A DNA stretch of 8,613 nucleotides from contig JASHVB010000322.1 in NCBI GenBank assembly GCA_030039695.1, positions 1 to 8,613 of the forward strand, written 5' to 3'. How positions within the stretch are numbered: position 1 is the stretch's first letter; every line of letters begins with the position of its first letter. The notes below the pieces were generated by a model, which made no database searches, was not told the DNA's origin, and saw only the letters and a program-made list of their open reading frames with translations. Both the position numbers and the translations under genes were made by a program. The stretch is from Acetobacteraceae bacterium. Lineage in GTDB: Bacteria > Pseudomonadota > Alphaproteobacteria > Acetobacterales > Acetobacteraceae. Below, piece after piece: positions 1 to 6,122 of this stretch.

Positions 1-647
1 ACCTGGATCGCCTCGGCGGCGGCGGGAATGCCTGGCAGGCCGAGGCGCGTCGCGAGCTCGCCTTCCGTCGCCGCGCCGCCGCCGGCGAGCGACGGCTCCT
101 CCGGATGCTGCACCACGCGTGCGCCGAAGCCGCGAGCATAGGATAGCGCGAGCCGCATCAGCCGCGCCGGGTGGATCGTGCGGCCGCCGTCGGTAAACGC
201 GACCGCGCCGGCTTCCCGCAGCAGGCCGAGCTCAGCCAACTGTTCGCCGCGGCAGCCGCGGGTGACAGCGGCGTACGGCAGGATGGTCAGGCTGCCGGTC
301 TCTTCGCCGCGCGTGCGGAGCAGGTGCACCAGGGCGGGATCGTCGATCGCCGGCGCGGTGTCAGGGAGGGCGGCGAGCGTGGTGATACCTCCCGCCGCGG
401 CGGCCTCGGCGGCGGAGGTAATGGTCTCACGGTACTCGTAGCCGGGCTCTCCGAGGGCCGCGCGCATGTCCACCAGGCCGGGGCAGAGGATCGCGCCCTC
501 TTCGCAGATCACGACGGCACCATCCGGGCGGCCGAGGCCGGAGCCGAGGTCGGCGATGCGACCGTCGCGGATCAGCAGGTCACCGACAGTGTCCAGGTTG
601 GAGGAGGGGTCCAGGAGGCGGACAGAGGCGAACAGGGTGTCAGGCAT
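1..647 (-). CDS. pyrC: Dihydroorotase-family protein, N-terminal 215 residues, probably non-catalytic (PyrX type); runs off the left edge
   Basis: This is the second gene of the pyrimidine locus, starting at an ATG (647) behind a GGGGGAGAA stretch that can act as ribosome binding site. The protein opens with the small beta-sandwich typical of cyclic amidohydrolases, including LLIRDGRIADLG (residues 24-35), followed by ILCPGLVD (53-60) and GEPGYEYRET (66-75), which match class I dihydroorotases. Those enzymes normally carry D-x-H-x-H just after the PG-x-x-D; here the segment is D60-M-R-A-A, so both metal-binding histidines are gone. The later 'PNT' signature reads LPDT. From family knowledge, such degenerate proteins (PyrX or PyrC') accompany aspartate carbamoyltransferase and are needed to assemble or stabilise it while a separate PyrC does the catalysis. 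It lies 149 bases downstream of pyrB on the same strand. The catalytic C-terminal half is not visible. I am sure of the family; the loss of activity is inferred from the missing ligands. The symbol pyrX may be more apt than pyrC. Confidence 0.88.
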   Translation of the reverse strand, partial: MPDTLFASVRLLDPSSNLDTVGDLLIRDGRIADLGSGLGRPDGAVVICEEGAILCPGLVDMRAALGEPGYEYRETITSAAEAAAAGGITTLAALPDTAPAIDDPALVHLLRTRGEETGSLTILPYAAVTRGCRGEQLAELGLLREAGAVAFTDGGRTIHPARLMRLALSYARGFGARVVQHPEEPSLAGGGAATEGELATRLGLPGIPAAAEAIQ

Positions 648-796
648 GGCGCACCTGTTCTCCCCCCATCATCGTCCGGCGTGTGCCAGCGATGCGCGCC
701 AATTCTTTGTGCGGGCACAAAAGGTGTGGATGTCTGGCGCAAGGTCGGCCATGACGTTGGGCGCAATGGCGCGGCCGGTTCCCCCGCTCTGCAGCG

Positions 797-1732
797 CTAG
801 TCATTGCGTCCGTGCCGACGGGCGAGCGTGTCAAGGACCGCCATGCGCACCGCGACGCCCATTTCGACTTGTTCGCGAATCAGGCTGCGCTGGGCGTCGT
901 CGGCGACGGCGCTGTCGATCTCCACGCCGCGGTTCATCGGGCCGGGGTGCATGACCAAAGCGTCGGGCTTGGCGAACGCCAGCTTCTCTGTATCCAGACC
1001 GAAGAAGCGAAAGAACTCGCGCGTGCTCGGCACGAGACCTCGCTCCATGCGCTCGCGCTGCAGGCGGAGCGCCATGACGATGTCAGCGCCGGCGAGGCCG
1101 GTCTGCATCTCGTGGAACACCTCCACGCCAAGGCGCGGTGCGTCAGACGGGATTAGCGTCGGCGGGCCGATGACGCGCACGCGGCTGCCCATCGTCGTCA
1201 GCAGATGGATGTTGGAGCGTGCAACGCGCGAATGCAGTACGTCGCCACAAATCGCCACGACAAGCCCCTCTAGGCGGCCCTTTCGACGGCGGATAGTCAG
1301 CGCGTCGAGCAATGCCTGCGTCGGGTGCTCGTGCGTGCCGTCGCCGGCATTGATTACTGCAGCGTCGACTTTTTGCGCCAGCAGGTTCGGCGCGCCGGAC
1401 TGGTCGTGCCGCACCACCAGCAGATCGCAATGCATGGCGTTCAGAGTCGCGGCCGTATCCAGCAGGGTCTCGCCCTTGTTCACCGAGGATGTGGAGACCG
1501 ACATGTTGATGACGTCGGCGCCGAGCCGCTTGCCAGCGAGCTCGAAGCTGGTACGGGTCCGCGTGGAGTCCTCGAAGAACAGATTGATCAAGGTCTGGCC
1601 GCGCAGGACGTCGCGCTGGGTCTTGCCGCTGCGATTAAGCAACACGTAGCTCTCGGCGAGATCGAGCAGGTGCCCGATCTCGGGCGGGTGGAGGCCCTCG
1701 ATCGCGAGGAGGTGCTTTTGCCGGTAGGACAC
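797..1732 (-). CDS. pyrB: Aspartate carbamoyltransferase catalytic subunit
   Basis: The enzyme joins carbamoyl phosphate and L-aspartate to N-carbamoyl-L-aspartate, the committed step of pyrimidine synthesis, in the cytoplasm. The 311-residue length is normal for a catalytic chain. Visible signatures are the carbamoyl phosphate loop STRTRTSFE (residues 56-64), the flexible loop SSVNKGE (82-88) with its substrate lysine K86, R108, HPTQ (136-139) in the [16 protein letters not shown] region, and MHPGPMNRG near the C-terminus in the aspartate-binding domain. The start is a GTG at 1732, chosen because the family homology (HLLAIEGL) begins a few residues later and no in-frame ATG or good ribosome binding site lies between it and the upstream stop near 1784. 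The downstream dihydroorotase-like gene on the same strand supports a pyrBC-type operon in which the two products form a complex. No regulatory subunit (pyrI) is seen. Confidence 0.97.
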   Translation of the reverse strand: MSYRQKHLLAIEGLHPPEIGHLLDLAESYVLLNRSGKTQRDVLRGQTLINLFFEDSTRTRTSFELAGKRLGADVINMSVSTSSVNKGETLLDTAATLNAMHCDLLVVRHDQSGAPNLLAQKVDAAVINAGDGTHEHPTQALLDALTIRRRKGRLEGLVVAICGDVLHSRVARSNIHLLTTMGSRVRVIGPPTLIPSDAPRLGVEVFHEMQTGLAGADIVMALRLQRERMERGLVPSTREFFRFFGLDTEKLAFAKPDALVMHPGPMNRGVEIDSAVADDAQRSLIREQVEMGVAVRMAVLDTLARRHGRND

Positions 1733-2296
1733 GAGGGCGCTTGCTGGCAGGATTCGGCCTGGGGCGTCAACCGGACGCCACCCTTAGCCCTCCTTTATCC
1801 AGCACACCTCTCAAGCGCGGGTCGGATCGCCGCCCGGATTGAGCAACTTGGCGCCGTAGCGCCAGTTCGCCTACCTGGCGGATGCGAGAACACAACGCCA
1901 CGCGCCCTCCACCCGCGAAGGTTGCCCCACTCACACCCGCAGCGAGGCGTAACGACCGAGAGGGTCGGTCGAACATTTGTCCACAAGGTCTGGTCTTGAG
2001 TCTCAACGTACGATTCGCGATCGATCTGATGGAGCGCGTCGCCGTGGTTGCCGCCGGATCGCGATTCGACCGCGCGATTGCCGTCACCTGTCGCTGTAAC
2101 TCCGGCTCAGCCGATCTCAGCCGACGAATGCTGTGGCGGATGTTCGCGCCGCCGCCTAGGTCCAGCGTAACGTTCCAATAGCCGTCGTCGCGAGCGAAAC
2201 TTTGGGCTCCTTCCATTGGAAGGGATACGGCGTTTCGGCGCCGAGGCGGCGGATACAGGAAGACAACGGCCCAGCGAGCCGTATATCCTCGGGCCC
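1733..2296. other. Intergenic stretch between pyrB and the exported-protein gene; no gene firmly supported
   Basis: About 560 bases separate the divergently oriented pyrB and the exported Pro/Tyr-rich protein gene. One open frame on the minus strand (2216 down to 1767, 149 codons) begins with a plausible stretch (WNVTLDLGGGANIRHSIRRL around residues 14-33) but becomes arginine-rich and low in sense afterwards, has no visible ribosome binding site and matches no family I know. It might be an eroded gene ahead of pyrB or chance in GC-rich DNA. Plus-strand frames here are no better. The region must hold promoters for both flanking genes, but I could not pick convincing -35/-10 pairs. A short palindrome at 2209-2223 is listed separately. 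Confidence 0.4.
2209..2223. repeat. Perfect 15-base palindrome (7-bp arms, one central base)
   Basis: The sequence CCTTCCA-T-TGGAAGG is a perfect inverted repeat located about 75 bases upstream of the exported-protein gene start. It could be an operator for a dimeric regulator of that gene. It is not followed by a T run in either direction, so a terminator role is unlikely. Function is not known, and one such site may occur by chance. Confidence 0.35.
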
Positions 2297-2857
2297 ATGC
2301 AACGCAAGGCGATAATGACCAGGGTTATGTGGACCTTGTGCGTCTGGTTGCTCGTGAGCGCTTGCGCGGTTGCGTGGACTTCCGCGGCTTGCGCAGACCA
2401 CGCCAGCCTCGCAACCGCGCAGAGCACCCCATTTTACGGCGTGCTGCGCTTTCTCGCCCCGGAGCCGGCCCCTCAGCACCGCAAGATGACGCGCGCGGCC
2501 CGGGTCGGGCGAACTGCGAAATTTGCAGACATCCGGGTGGCGCCCACGCGCACTCACCCAACGCGACGAACCCCGGTCCTGGCGCAGGCCGGGCTGCACA
2601 CAGTGAGGCGCCTCCGTGCGGTCCGTGTAGCCAGCGCGCCGTTCTACCCGCGCTCGCCCTATCTGCCACGGTTCGTTCCGCGTTATCCCCGCCCGCTATT
2701 CGCATATGCGGGCGCGCCCCCTTTCCCCGGCTATGGCTTTCGCTATTCGCCCGGTTTCTATGGATATCGATACGAATATCCTTATCCCTACTACGTATAC
2801 TACGTCGCGCCCTGGTACTACGTTGTGCCCTGGCCGCGCTGGCCGGCCGGGTACTGA
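2297..2857 (+). CDS. Hypothetical exported protein, Pro/Tyr-rich C-terminus, possible lipoprotein
   Basis: I do not recognise the family. The 186-residue product has a clear export signal: a basic start (MQRKAIMTR), a hydrophobic stretch MWTLCVWLLVSAC (11-23), then either a lipobox-like VSA-C with lipidation at C23 or a signal peptidase I site near ACA-D (31-34). After a basic, arginine-rich middle section the last 70 or so residues are dominated by Tyr, Pro, Phe and Gly, ending with a Tyr/Trp/Pro cluster such as YPYPYYVYYVAPWYYVVPWP. This composition is typical of cell-envelope or matrix proteins rather than enzymes. The start is uncertain: the frame is open from before 2216, and M7 (2315) or M11 (2327) have equally good or better ribosome binding sites (AAGG, AGGG) and would still keep the hydrophobic segment. 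The stop codon overlaps the start of the downstream lytic transglycosylase by one base (TGATG), implying translational coupling and perhaps a joint role in the wall. Confidence 0.68.
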   Translation: MQRKAIMTRVMWTLCVWLLVSACAVAWTSAACADHASLATAQSTPFYGVLRFLAPEPAPQHRKMTRAARVGRTAKFADIRVAPTRTHPTRRTPVLAQAGLHTVRRLRAVRVASAPFYPRSPYLPRFVPRYPRPLFAYAGAPPFPGYGFRYSPGFYGYRYEYPYPYYVYYVAPWYYVVPWPRWPAGY

Positions 2858-3336
2858 TGACGCCGGCGTCCTTACTCGCCTGCATGGCGGTTGTGTCGGC
2901 GTTCTATCGCCTGCCGCCGCACGCGCTTCCTGCAATCCAGCACATCGAGGGTGGTCATGCCGGCAGCATCGGTCACAATCGCAACGGCACCGACGACCTA
3001 GGTGTCATGCAGGTCAACTCCGCTTGGCTGCCAGAACTCGCGCGCCGCACGGGCGTGCCGCAGAGTCGGCTACGGGTCGCACTTATCCGGCAGAACTGCT
3101 TCAACATAGCGGTCGCGGGTGCGATCCTGCGCATCTACCTTAACGAGGCCCACGGCGACGCTGTGACCGCGATCGGCGACTACCACTCGCACACGCCTGG
3201 GCGACGCGAGGCATATGCCATGCGGGTACTCGCGCTCCCACTCGGTGCAGCGGCCGCGAGCCCGACCGCTACGCACAGGTTCCGTCAGCGTTCACGCCAC
3301 ACTTCAATTCCGGGTGGACCGCGACGATCTGGATAG
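2857..3336 (+). CDS. Small lytic transglycosylase, SLT / VirB1-like
   Basis: This protein likely cleaves the MurNAc-GlcNAc bond of peptidoglycan in the periplasm. It has 159 residues. An N-terminal hydrophobic segment (about residues 5-17) can serve as signal or anchor. The SLT fold follows directly: AIQHIEGG (26-33) places the probable catalytic glutamate at E31; NGTDDLGVMQVNS (43-55) matches the 'G-x-MQ-N' core of the IagB/VirB1/TrbN-type lysozyme-like enzymes; CFNIAVAGAILRIYL and AIGDYHSHTP supply the later helices and the aromatic motif. The C-terminus is a basic low-complexity tail. The ATG at 2857 overlaps the stop of the upstream exported-protein gene by one base, so the two are very likely co-translated. 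Relatives often open the wall for secretion or conjugation machines, but no such machine is seen in this window. The family call is firm; the specific role is unknown. Confidence 0.85.
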   Translation: MTPASLLACMAVVSAFYRLPPHALPAIQHIEGGHAGSIGHNRNGTDDLGVMQVNSAWLPELARRTGVPQSRLRVALIRQNCFNIAVAGAILRIYLNEAHGDAVTAIGDYHSHTPGRREAYAMRVLALPLGAAAASPTATHRFRQRSRHTSIPGGPRRSG

Positions 3337-3412
3337 TGACCACCATCCGAGAGAGACGCTTGGCTTAGCGGCGCGCAGGCATGGTCGTGGACCCTGGATG
3401 GAGGGCCGTGCC

Positions 3413-3939
3413 GGCAAGTCAAAAACCAATGCAGAGTGTGTCCTGGCGGGGCTGATCGACATGGCGAAGGTGATTCGCGGCGGCCAGTCGGATCGCGATG
3501 CCCACTACCTCGACCCGACGATCGTCTATCCGGTTTCGTGGGATGACCCAATCATGGAGGACGAAGGCTTCCGGCGGGTTCTGCCGATCCTGACCTACGG
3601 GTCTCTAGACGAGGCCTTTGGCCGGATTGCCGCAATCCCGCATCACTGGCCGTGTTCATTTTCAGCGGTGACCAAAAGACGATCGACCGCTTCATCGGCA
3701 GACTGTTGTTCGGTGGCGGCGCAGTCAACCAGGTGAACATCCATCTGTTCGTGGAGTCGATGCCGTTCGGCGGCGTCGGGCCGGCTGGCATGGGTCGTTA
3801 CTATGGGAAATACGGCTTCGAGATGCTCACCCGTGCCAAGTCGATGCTAGTCTCACCGCCCGATGTCGGGATCGACCACCTCGTACCGCCCTACACGCCC
3901 GGAAAGAATGCCGCGTTGATGCTGCGGCTCGACTACTGA
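3413..3939 (+). pseudogene. Aldehyde dehydrogenase remnant: C-terminal part only, with a frameshift
   Basis: Two adjacent plus-strand frames together read as the C-terminal third of a coniferyl/fatty aldehyde dehydrogenase-like enzyme (NAD(P)-dependent oxidation of aldehydes to acids). The first frame (3413 to about 3643) gives LIDMAKVIRGGQSD, YLDPTIVYPVSWDDPIMEDE and LPILTYGSLDEAFGRIAA. The second (from about 3646 to the stop at 3939) gives FIFSGDQKTIDRFIGRL, GGGAVNQVNIHLF, MPFGGVG and KYGFEML. Inserting a single base near 3643-3645 restores PHPLAVFIFSG across the junction, so one base has been lost. The normally conserved E-x-F-G-P-V motif has become EGFRRV, a further sign of decay. The N-terminal cofactor-binding region and catalytic cysteine are absent; upstream sequence back to the transglycosylase stop shows no match. 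The 5' boundary is approximate. A sequencing error could explain the frameshift alone, but not the missing two thirds. Confidence 0.85.
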
Positions 3940-4414
3940 CCGGCGTGGAGTGAAGCCAGGCATCGGGCTGCCTCACCACCGGCGTCGGGCATCATCAGGC
4001 GTCGCGGCATGGGGACTGGCTGCTGCTGTACCATCACTTCGTCCCAGATGTTCGCAATTATTTCAGAGAATTAAGCGATTCGTTAATTTGCGACACAGTT
4101 TCATCGCCGGATGGTTCTCGACCCAGCGTTGGCACGCGCAGTCATCCCGATGGGCCCCAGCGCTCGCCATAGCGTCCGTTCGACCCTTGATGTCGGCCGC
4201 GTGCTGCTCGTGGTGGCTGTTGATGTCAATGTCCTTTTCGCCCGAAGTCCTGAGACCCACAGTGGATAGCCGCAAGGGATTTTACACCGCGTGGAACGTT
4301 GAGGACGTTGGTCTCGCCGCGTAGCGCGAAATAGCCGCAGCCGCCCTGTAGAGTGGGGATCTTCGCCGGTATGCAAGCTGAGTTGGATTGTGCCGGTCGA
4401 GCGGAGAGGAGGAA
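3940..4414. other. 475-base stretch without a supported gene
   Basis: This stretch runs between the aldehyde dehydrogenase relic and the decayed GFA gene. Open frames on both strands (for example minus 4275 down to 4063, with a TTG start) have no recognisable domain and no convincing ribosome binding site. Base composition becomes more A/T-rich from about 4030. It holds a small inverted repeat, AATTAA-8 bases-TTAATT (4069-4088), which might be a regulator site or chance. The last 47 bases (4368-4414) are the leader shared with the intact GFA gene. It may be eroded coding DNA, but I cannot name the source. Confidence 0.4.
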
Positions 4415-4456
4415 ATGGAAAGACGTGCTCAGTGTTACTGCGGCTCGCTGCGGGCG
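4368..4456 (+). repeat. Upstream copy of a direct repeat covering leader and first 14 codons of a GFA gene
   Basis: The segment starting GGTATGC at 4368 and running through the ATG at 4415 to codon 14 is repeated at 4572-4659. In the leader the best block is AGTTGGATTGTGCCGGTCGAG against AGTTGGG-TGTGCCGATCGAG. The distance from GGTATGC to ATG is 47 bases here and 46 in the second copy, and the copies are offset by about 203 bases. The first 14 codons differ at nine bases but only three residues. Confidence 0.75.
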
Positions 4457-4560
4457 AGACTTGGGCGGCCACATCGTAAGCCGTCGGACGGTGCGCAGCG
4501 ACAGTCTTGAGTTTTGCCTTGGTTCGGACCGAGAAGCTGGTCGGGAGGGTGTTGACACCA
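4415..4560 (+). pseudogene. Decayed GFA-family gene (N-terminal remnant)
   Basis: An ATG at 4415 follows a very strong ribosome binding site (GGAGAGGAGGAA) and encodes MERRAQCYCGSLRA, matching the start of the intact GFA protein downstream (MERLAQCHCGALRA), including the Cys-x-Cys-Gly zinc ligand motif. After that the frame departs and stops at 4508-4510, leaving a 31-residue peptide without the CHC-x-x-C-Q and F-C-x-x-C-G motifs. In other frames, fragments such as LGGHIVS (near 4460) and VLSFALVRTEKLVG (about 4505-4548) resemble the next part of a GFA protein, suggesting several indels and loss of the central CHCxxC segment. Most codon differences from the intact gene are synonymous, so the copy was under selection before it decayed. 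The 3' end is approximate. A functional 31-residue peptide is possible but less likely. Confidence 0.65.
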
Positions 4561-4571
4561 CCGCCTCTGCA

Positions 4572-4659
4572 GGTATGCCCCCAAGTTGGGTGTGCCGATC
4601 GAGTACAGGGGGAGGCGATGGAAAGACTTGCTCAATGCCACTGTGGCGCATTGCGTGCG
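4572..4659 (+). repeat. Downstream copy of the GFA leader direct repeat
   Basis: This is the second copy of the repeat described at 4368-4456. It covers the 46-base leader and first 14 codons of the intact GFA gene. The conservation of leader spacing suggests that the leader itself carries the promoter or translation signal. Confidence 0.75.
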
Positions 4660-5031
4660 ACAACAGCCGGCGATCCGCTATTGGTCAACATGTGCCACTG
4701 CAAGGCTTGCCAGCGTAGGACTGGGGCACTAGCAGGTAATGGGGCTGCTTTTGCGAAAACACAGGTGAGGATCGAAGGCGCCAGCAAGGTCTTCGAGAGA
4801 GACGGGCAGGAAGGTCGTAAGGTTCGATTTCATTTCTGCCCCATCTGTGGAACATCCTTGTATTGGGACGCTGATGTCCGTCCGAATTGGTATCTCGTTG
4901 CGGTCGGAGCGTTTGCTGATCCTGACTTCCCCCAACCATCGGTGTCTATCTTCGAAGAATCGAAGCACAGGTGGATGCACCTTCCCGACGGGATGAGACG
5001 TTTACAGGGTGCTAATATACCCAGCAGGTGA
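4618..5031 (+). CDS. GFA family (DUF636 / CENP-V-like) zinc-binding protein
   Basis: This 137-residue cytoplasmic protein belongs to the family named after glutathione-dependent formaldehyde-activating enzyme (Gfa), where it would bind glutathione and zinc; most members have no proven reaction. The ATG at 4618 follows AGGGGGAGG. The full cysteine set is present: C7-x-C9-G, C26-H-C28-x-x-C31-Q-RRTG (26-36), and F-C74-P-I-C77-G, the classic two-zinc arrangement. Length is normal for the family. A longer in-frame reading from a TTG at 4507 exists but lacks family similarity before MERLAQ. It sits directly behind a decayed paralogue sharing its leader, and faces another GFA gene across a 157-base spacer. 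The aldehyde dehydrogenase relic upstream makes a past aldehyde-detoxification cluster conceivable, but that is speculation. Confidence 0.9.
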   Translation: MERLAQCHCGALRATTAGDPLLVNMCHCKACQRRTGALAGNGAAFAKTQVRIEGASKVFERDGQEGRKVRFHFCPICGTSLYWDADVRPNWYLVAVGAFADPDFPQPSVSIFEESKHRWMHLPDGMRRLQGANIPSR

Positions 5032-5188
5032 ACGCGCGCTATTGTGTTTCCTGCGTGTGTCTGTCGCGTGGCGATCCGTCTCGCTGCGTTAATCTTAATT
5101 TGCGCGACAAGCGCTCGGCGTCGGCTAACGCTTCGATGTTCCGTCCACCTACGACCCAGCGCGGCCCTAGGAGTAAGTGTCTGGTGAT

Positions 5189-5596
5189 CTAATCCGGCAT
5201 CTTTTGAAATTGCTTGCGCTCACCGCCCGCGCGAACCCAAGGCTGTGCGCTACTGCAATAAATTTCCACCGTTGGCGCAAAGACGGACGGTTCGTCTAAT
5301 CCACCTACCAAGACTATCGCAAGTCCCGGCAGCGCCTCCGCCTCCGCTACAATTCCCGATCCGCAGTTCGGACAAAAGCGGCGGTAGACGGGTTTGCCGG
5401 AGTCGCCCTTATCCTCATACGTCAAGAGCTCGCCTTGAATACTGACTGTTGCAATTGGGAAGGCCATCACGGGCTCAAAAGCCGAGCCGGTATAGCGCTG
5501 ACAACTACGGCAATGGCAGAGGCCGCTAAGTGCGGGCTCGCCGTTGATCGTGTAACGGACACGCCCACACAAACATCCTCCGGTTATATTCGCCAT
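5189..5596 (-). CDS. Second GFA family (DUF636) zinc-binding protein
   Basis: The 135-residue product starts at ATG 5596 (MANITGGCLCG), behind GGGAGAA in the leader; the frame is open further upstream to 5665 but the extension does not look like family sequence. All zinc ligands are visible: C8-L-C10-G, C27-H-C29-x-x-C32-Q (followed by RYTGSAF), and F-C75-P-N-C78-G. The C-terminal part (VGGLDEPSVFAP, EIYCSSAQPWV) is the normal GFA ending. It is clearly diverged from the plus-strand GFA gene, so it is a different subfamily rather than part of the recent tandem repeat. Convergent orientation means they are not co-transcribed. No specific substrate can be assigned from sequence. Confidence 0.9.
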   Translation of the reverse strand: MANITGGCLCGRVRYTINGEPALSGLCHCRSCQRYTGSAFEPVMAFPIATVSIQGELLTYEDKGDSGKPVYRRFCPNCGSGIVAEAEALPGLAIVLVGGLDEPSVFAPTVEIYCSSAQPWVRAGGERKQFQKMPD

Positions 5597-6122
5597 CGGG
5601 TTCTCCCAAAGATGTGAGCGGCAGACGCCACTGACTAAAACGGCCGTGTTACTGTTGGATGTCACTCTCAGCGGCTGCCGTTACAGCTGTAATCTGAAGG
5701 TGTTTCTCAACGATCGGAACTACCTGGATGCTGCGCAGCCGAGACATACGAAAGTGCAATCGGTGGCACCCAATTTACCAAAGGTACTGTCGGCGTGTCC
5801 CGACGCAGATCACGCCGCATATTTCAAAACCCCAACCCGGGTCACGGTGTTCAACGGCTAATGTGGCGCAGCGTTTCGATCCCAAGGTCCAATCTCAGCC
5901 GATCCGCCGCCGGAGGCGGAGCTTCGGAAAACCACCCGCAGCGGCGGTAGTCTGCTCGCAGCAGCTACAGCCGGGAGCGACCCAACCAAGCCATTGGCGC
6001 TGCTGATCACACTGTCGGGAAGCGGACCTACTATTGAGTTTTTGGACCCTAGGCCTGACGCAAGACGCTCCTTCACCCTCAGGCAGGGGCACGCTACGCA
6101 TCATCAGGCTGCAGCCTGTCGT
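5597..6122. other. About 525 bases without a supported gene
   Basis: This stretch lies between the minus-strand GFA gene start and the end of the flippase gene. A 71-codon plus-strand frame from a GTG at 5646 to 5861 (with CPDADHAAYFKTPTRVTVFNG-like ending) and a 72-codon minus-strand frame (6076 to 5858) exist, but neither has a recognisable domain or ribosome binding site. A perfect 12-base palindrome, TTACAGCTGTAA, lies at 5681-5692 upstream of the GFA gene and could be a regulator site. I see no transposase fragment or terminal inverted repeats, though the sequence has the look of eroded DNA. Confidence 0.4.
6105..6118 (-). terminator. 14-base perfect palindrome just after the flippase stop; possible weak terminator
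   Basis: CAGGCTGCAGCCTG is a perfect palindrome beginning four bases past the flippase stop codon (minus strand). As RNA it can form a five-pair stem with a UGCA loop. No U run follows on the minus strand, so it is not a standard intrinsic terminator; it may instead protect the 3' end or be a protein site. Confidence 0.3.

Noticed and set aside
648..796. Small open frame (752 down to 669, 27 codons) between pyrB and the dihydroorotase-like gene
   Set aside because: No ribosome binding site and no recognisable sequence; treated as spacer or leader.
171..1999. Several long plus-strand open frames (for example 171-800, 804-1649, 1325-1999)
   Set aside because: They lie opposite pyrB and the dihydroorotase-like gene, have arginine/serine-rich random-looking products and no family motifs; they are antisense shadows of GC-rich coding DNA.
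2329..2856. Upstream extension of the transglycosylase frame
   Set aside because: The frame is open back to 2329, but that part is out of frame with the exported-protein gene and shows no SLT similarity; the ATG at 2857 precedes a hydrophobic signal and the SLT domain.
2325..2885. Minus-strand open frame of 186 codons opposite the exported-protein gene
   Set aside because: Composition is arginine- and alanine-rich with no motif; the plus strand has a signal peptide and a coupled downstream gene.
4069..4088. AATTAA / TTAATT inverted repeat
   Set aside because: Arms of six A/T bases are too weak to call an operator or terminator without a nearby gene start; TTAATTTGCG also recurs near 5095, but this is probably chance.
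5032..5188. Possible bidirectional terminator between the convergent GFA genes (AAGCG...CGCTT near 5110-5135)
   Set aside because: Five-base arms with a long loop and no T run; not convincing.
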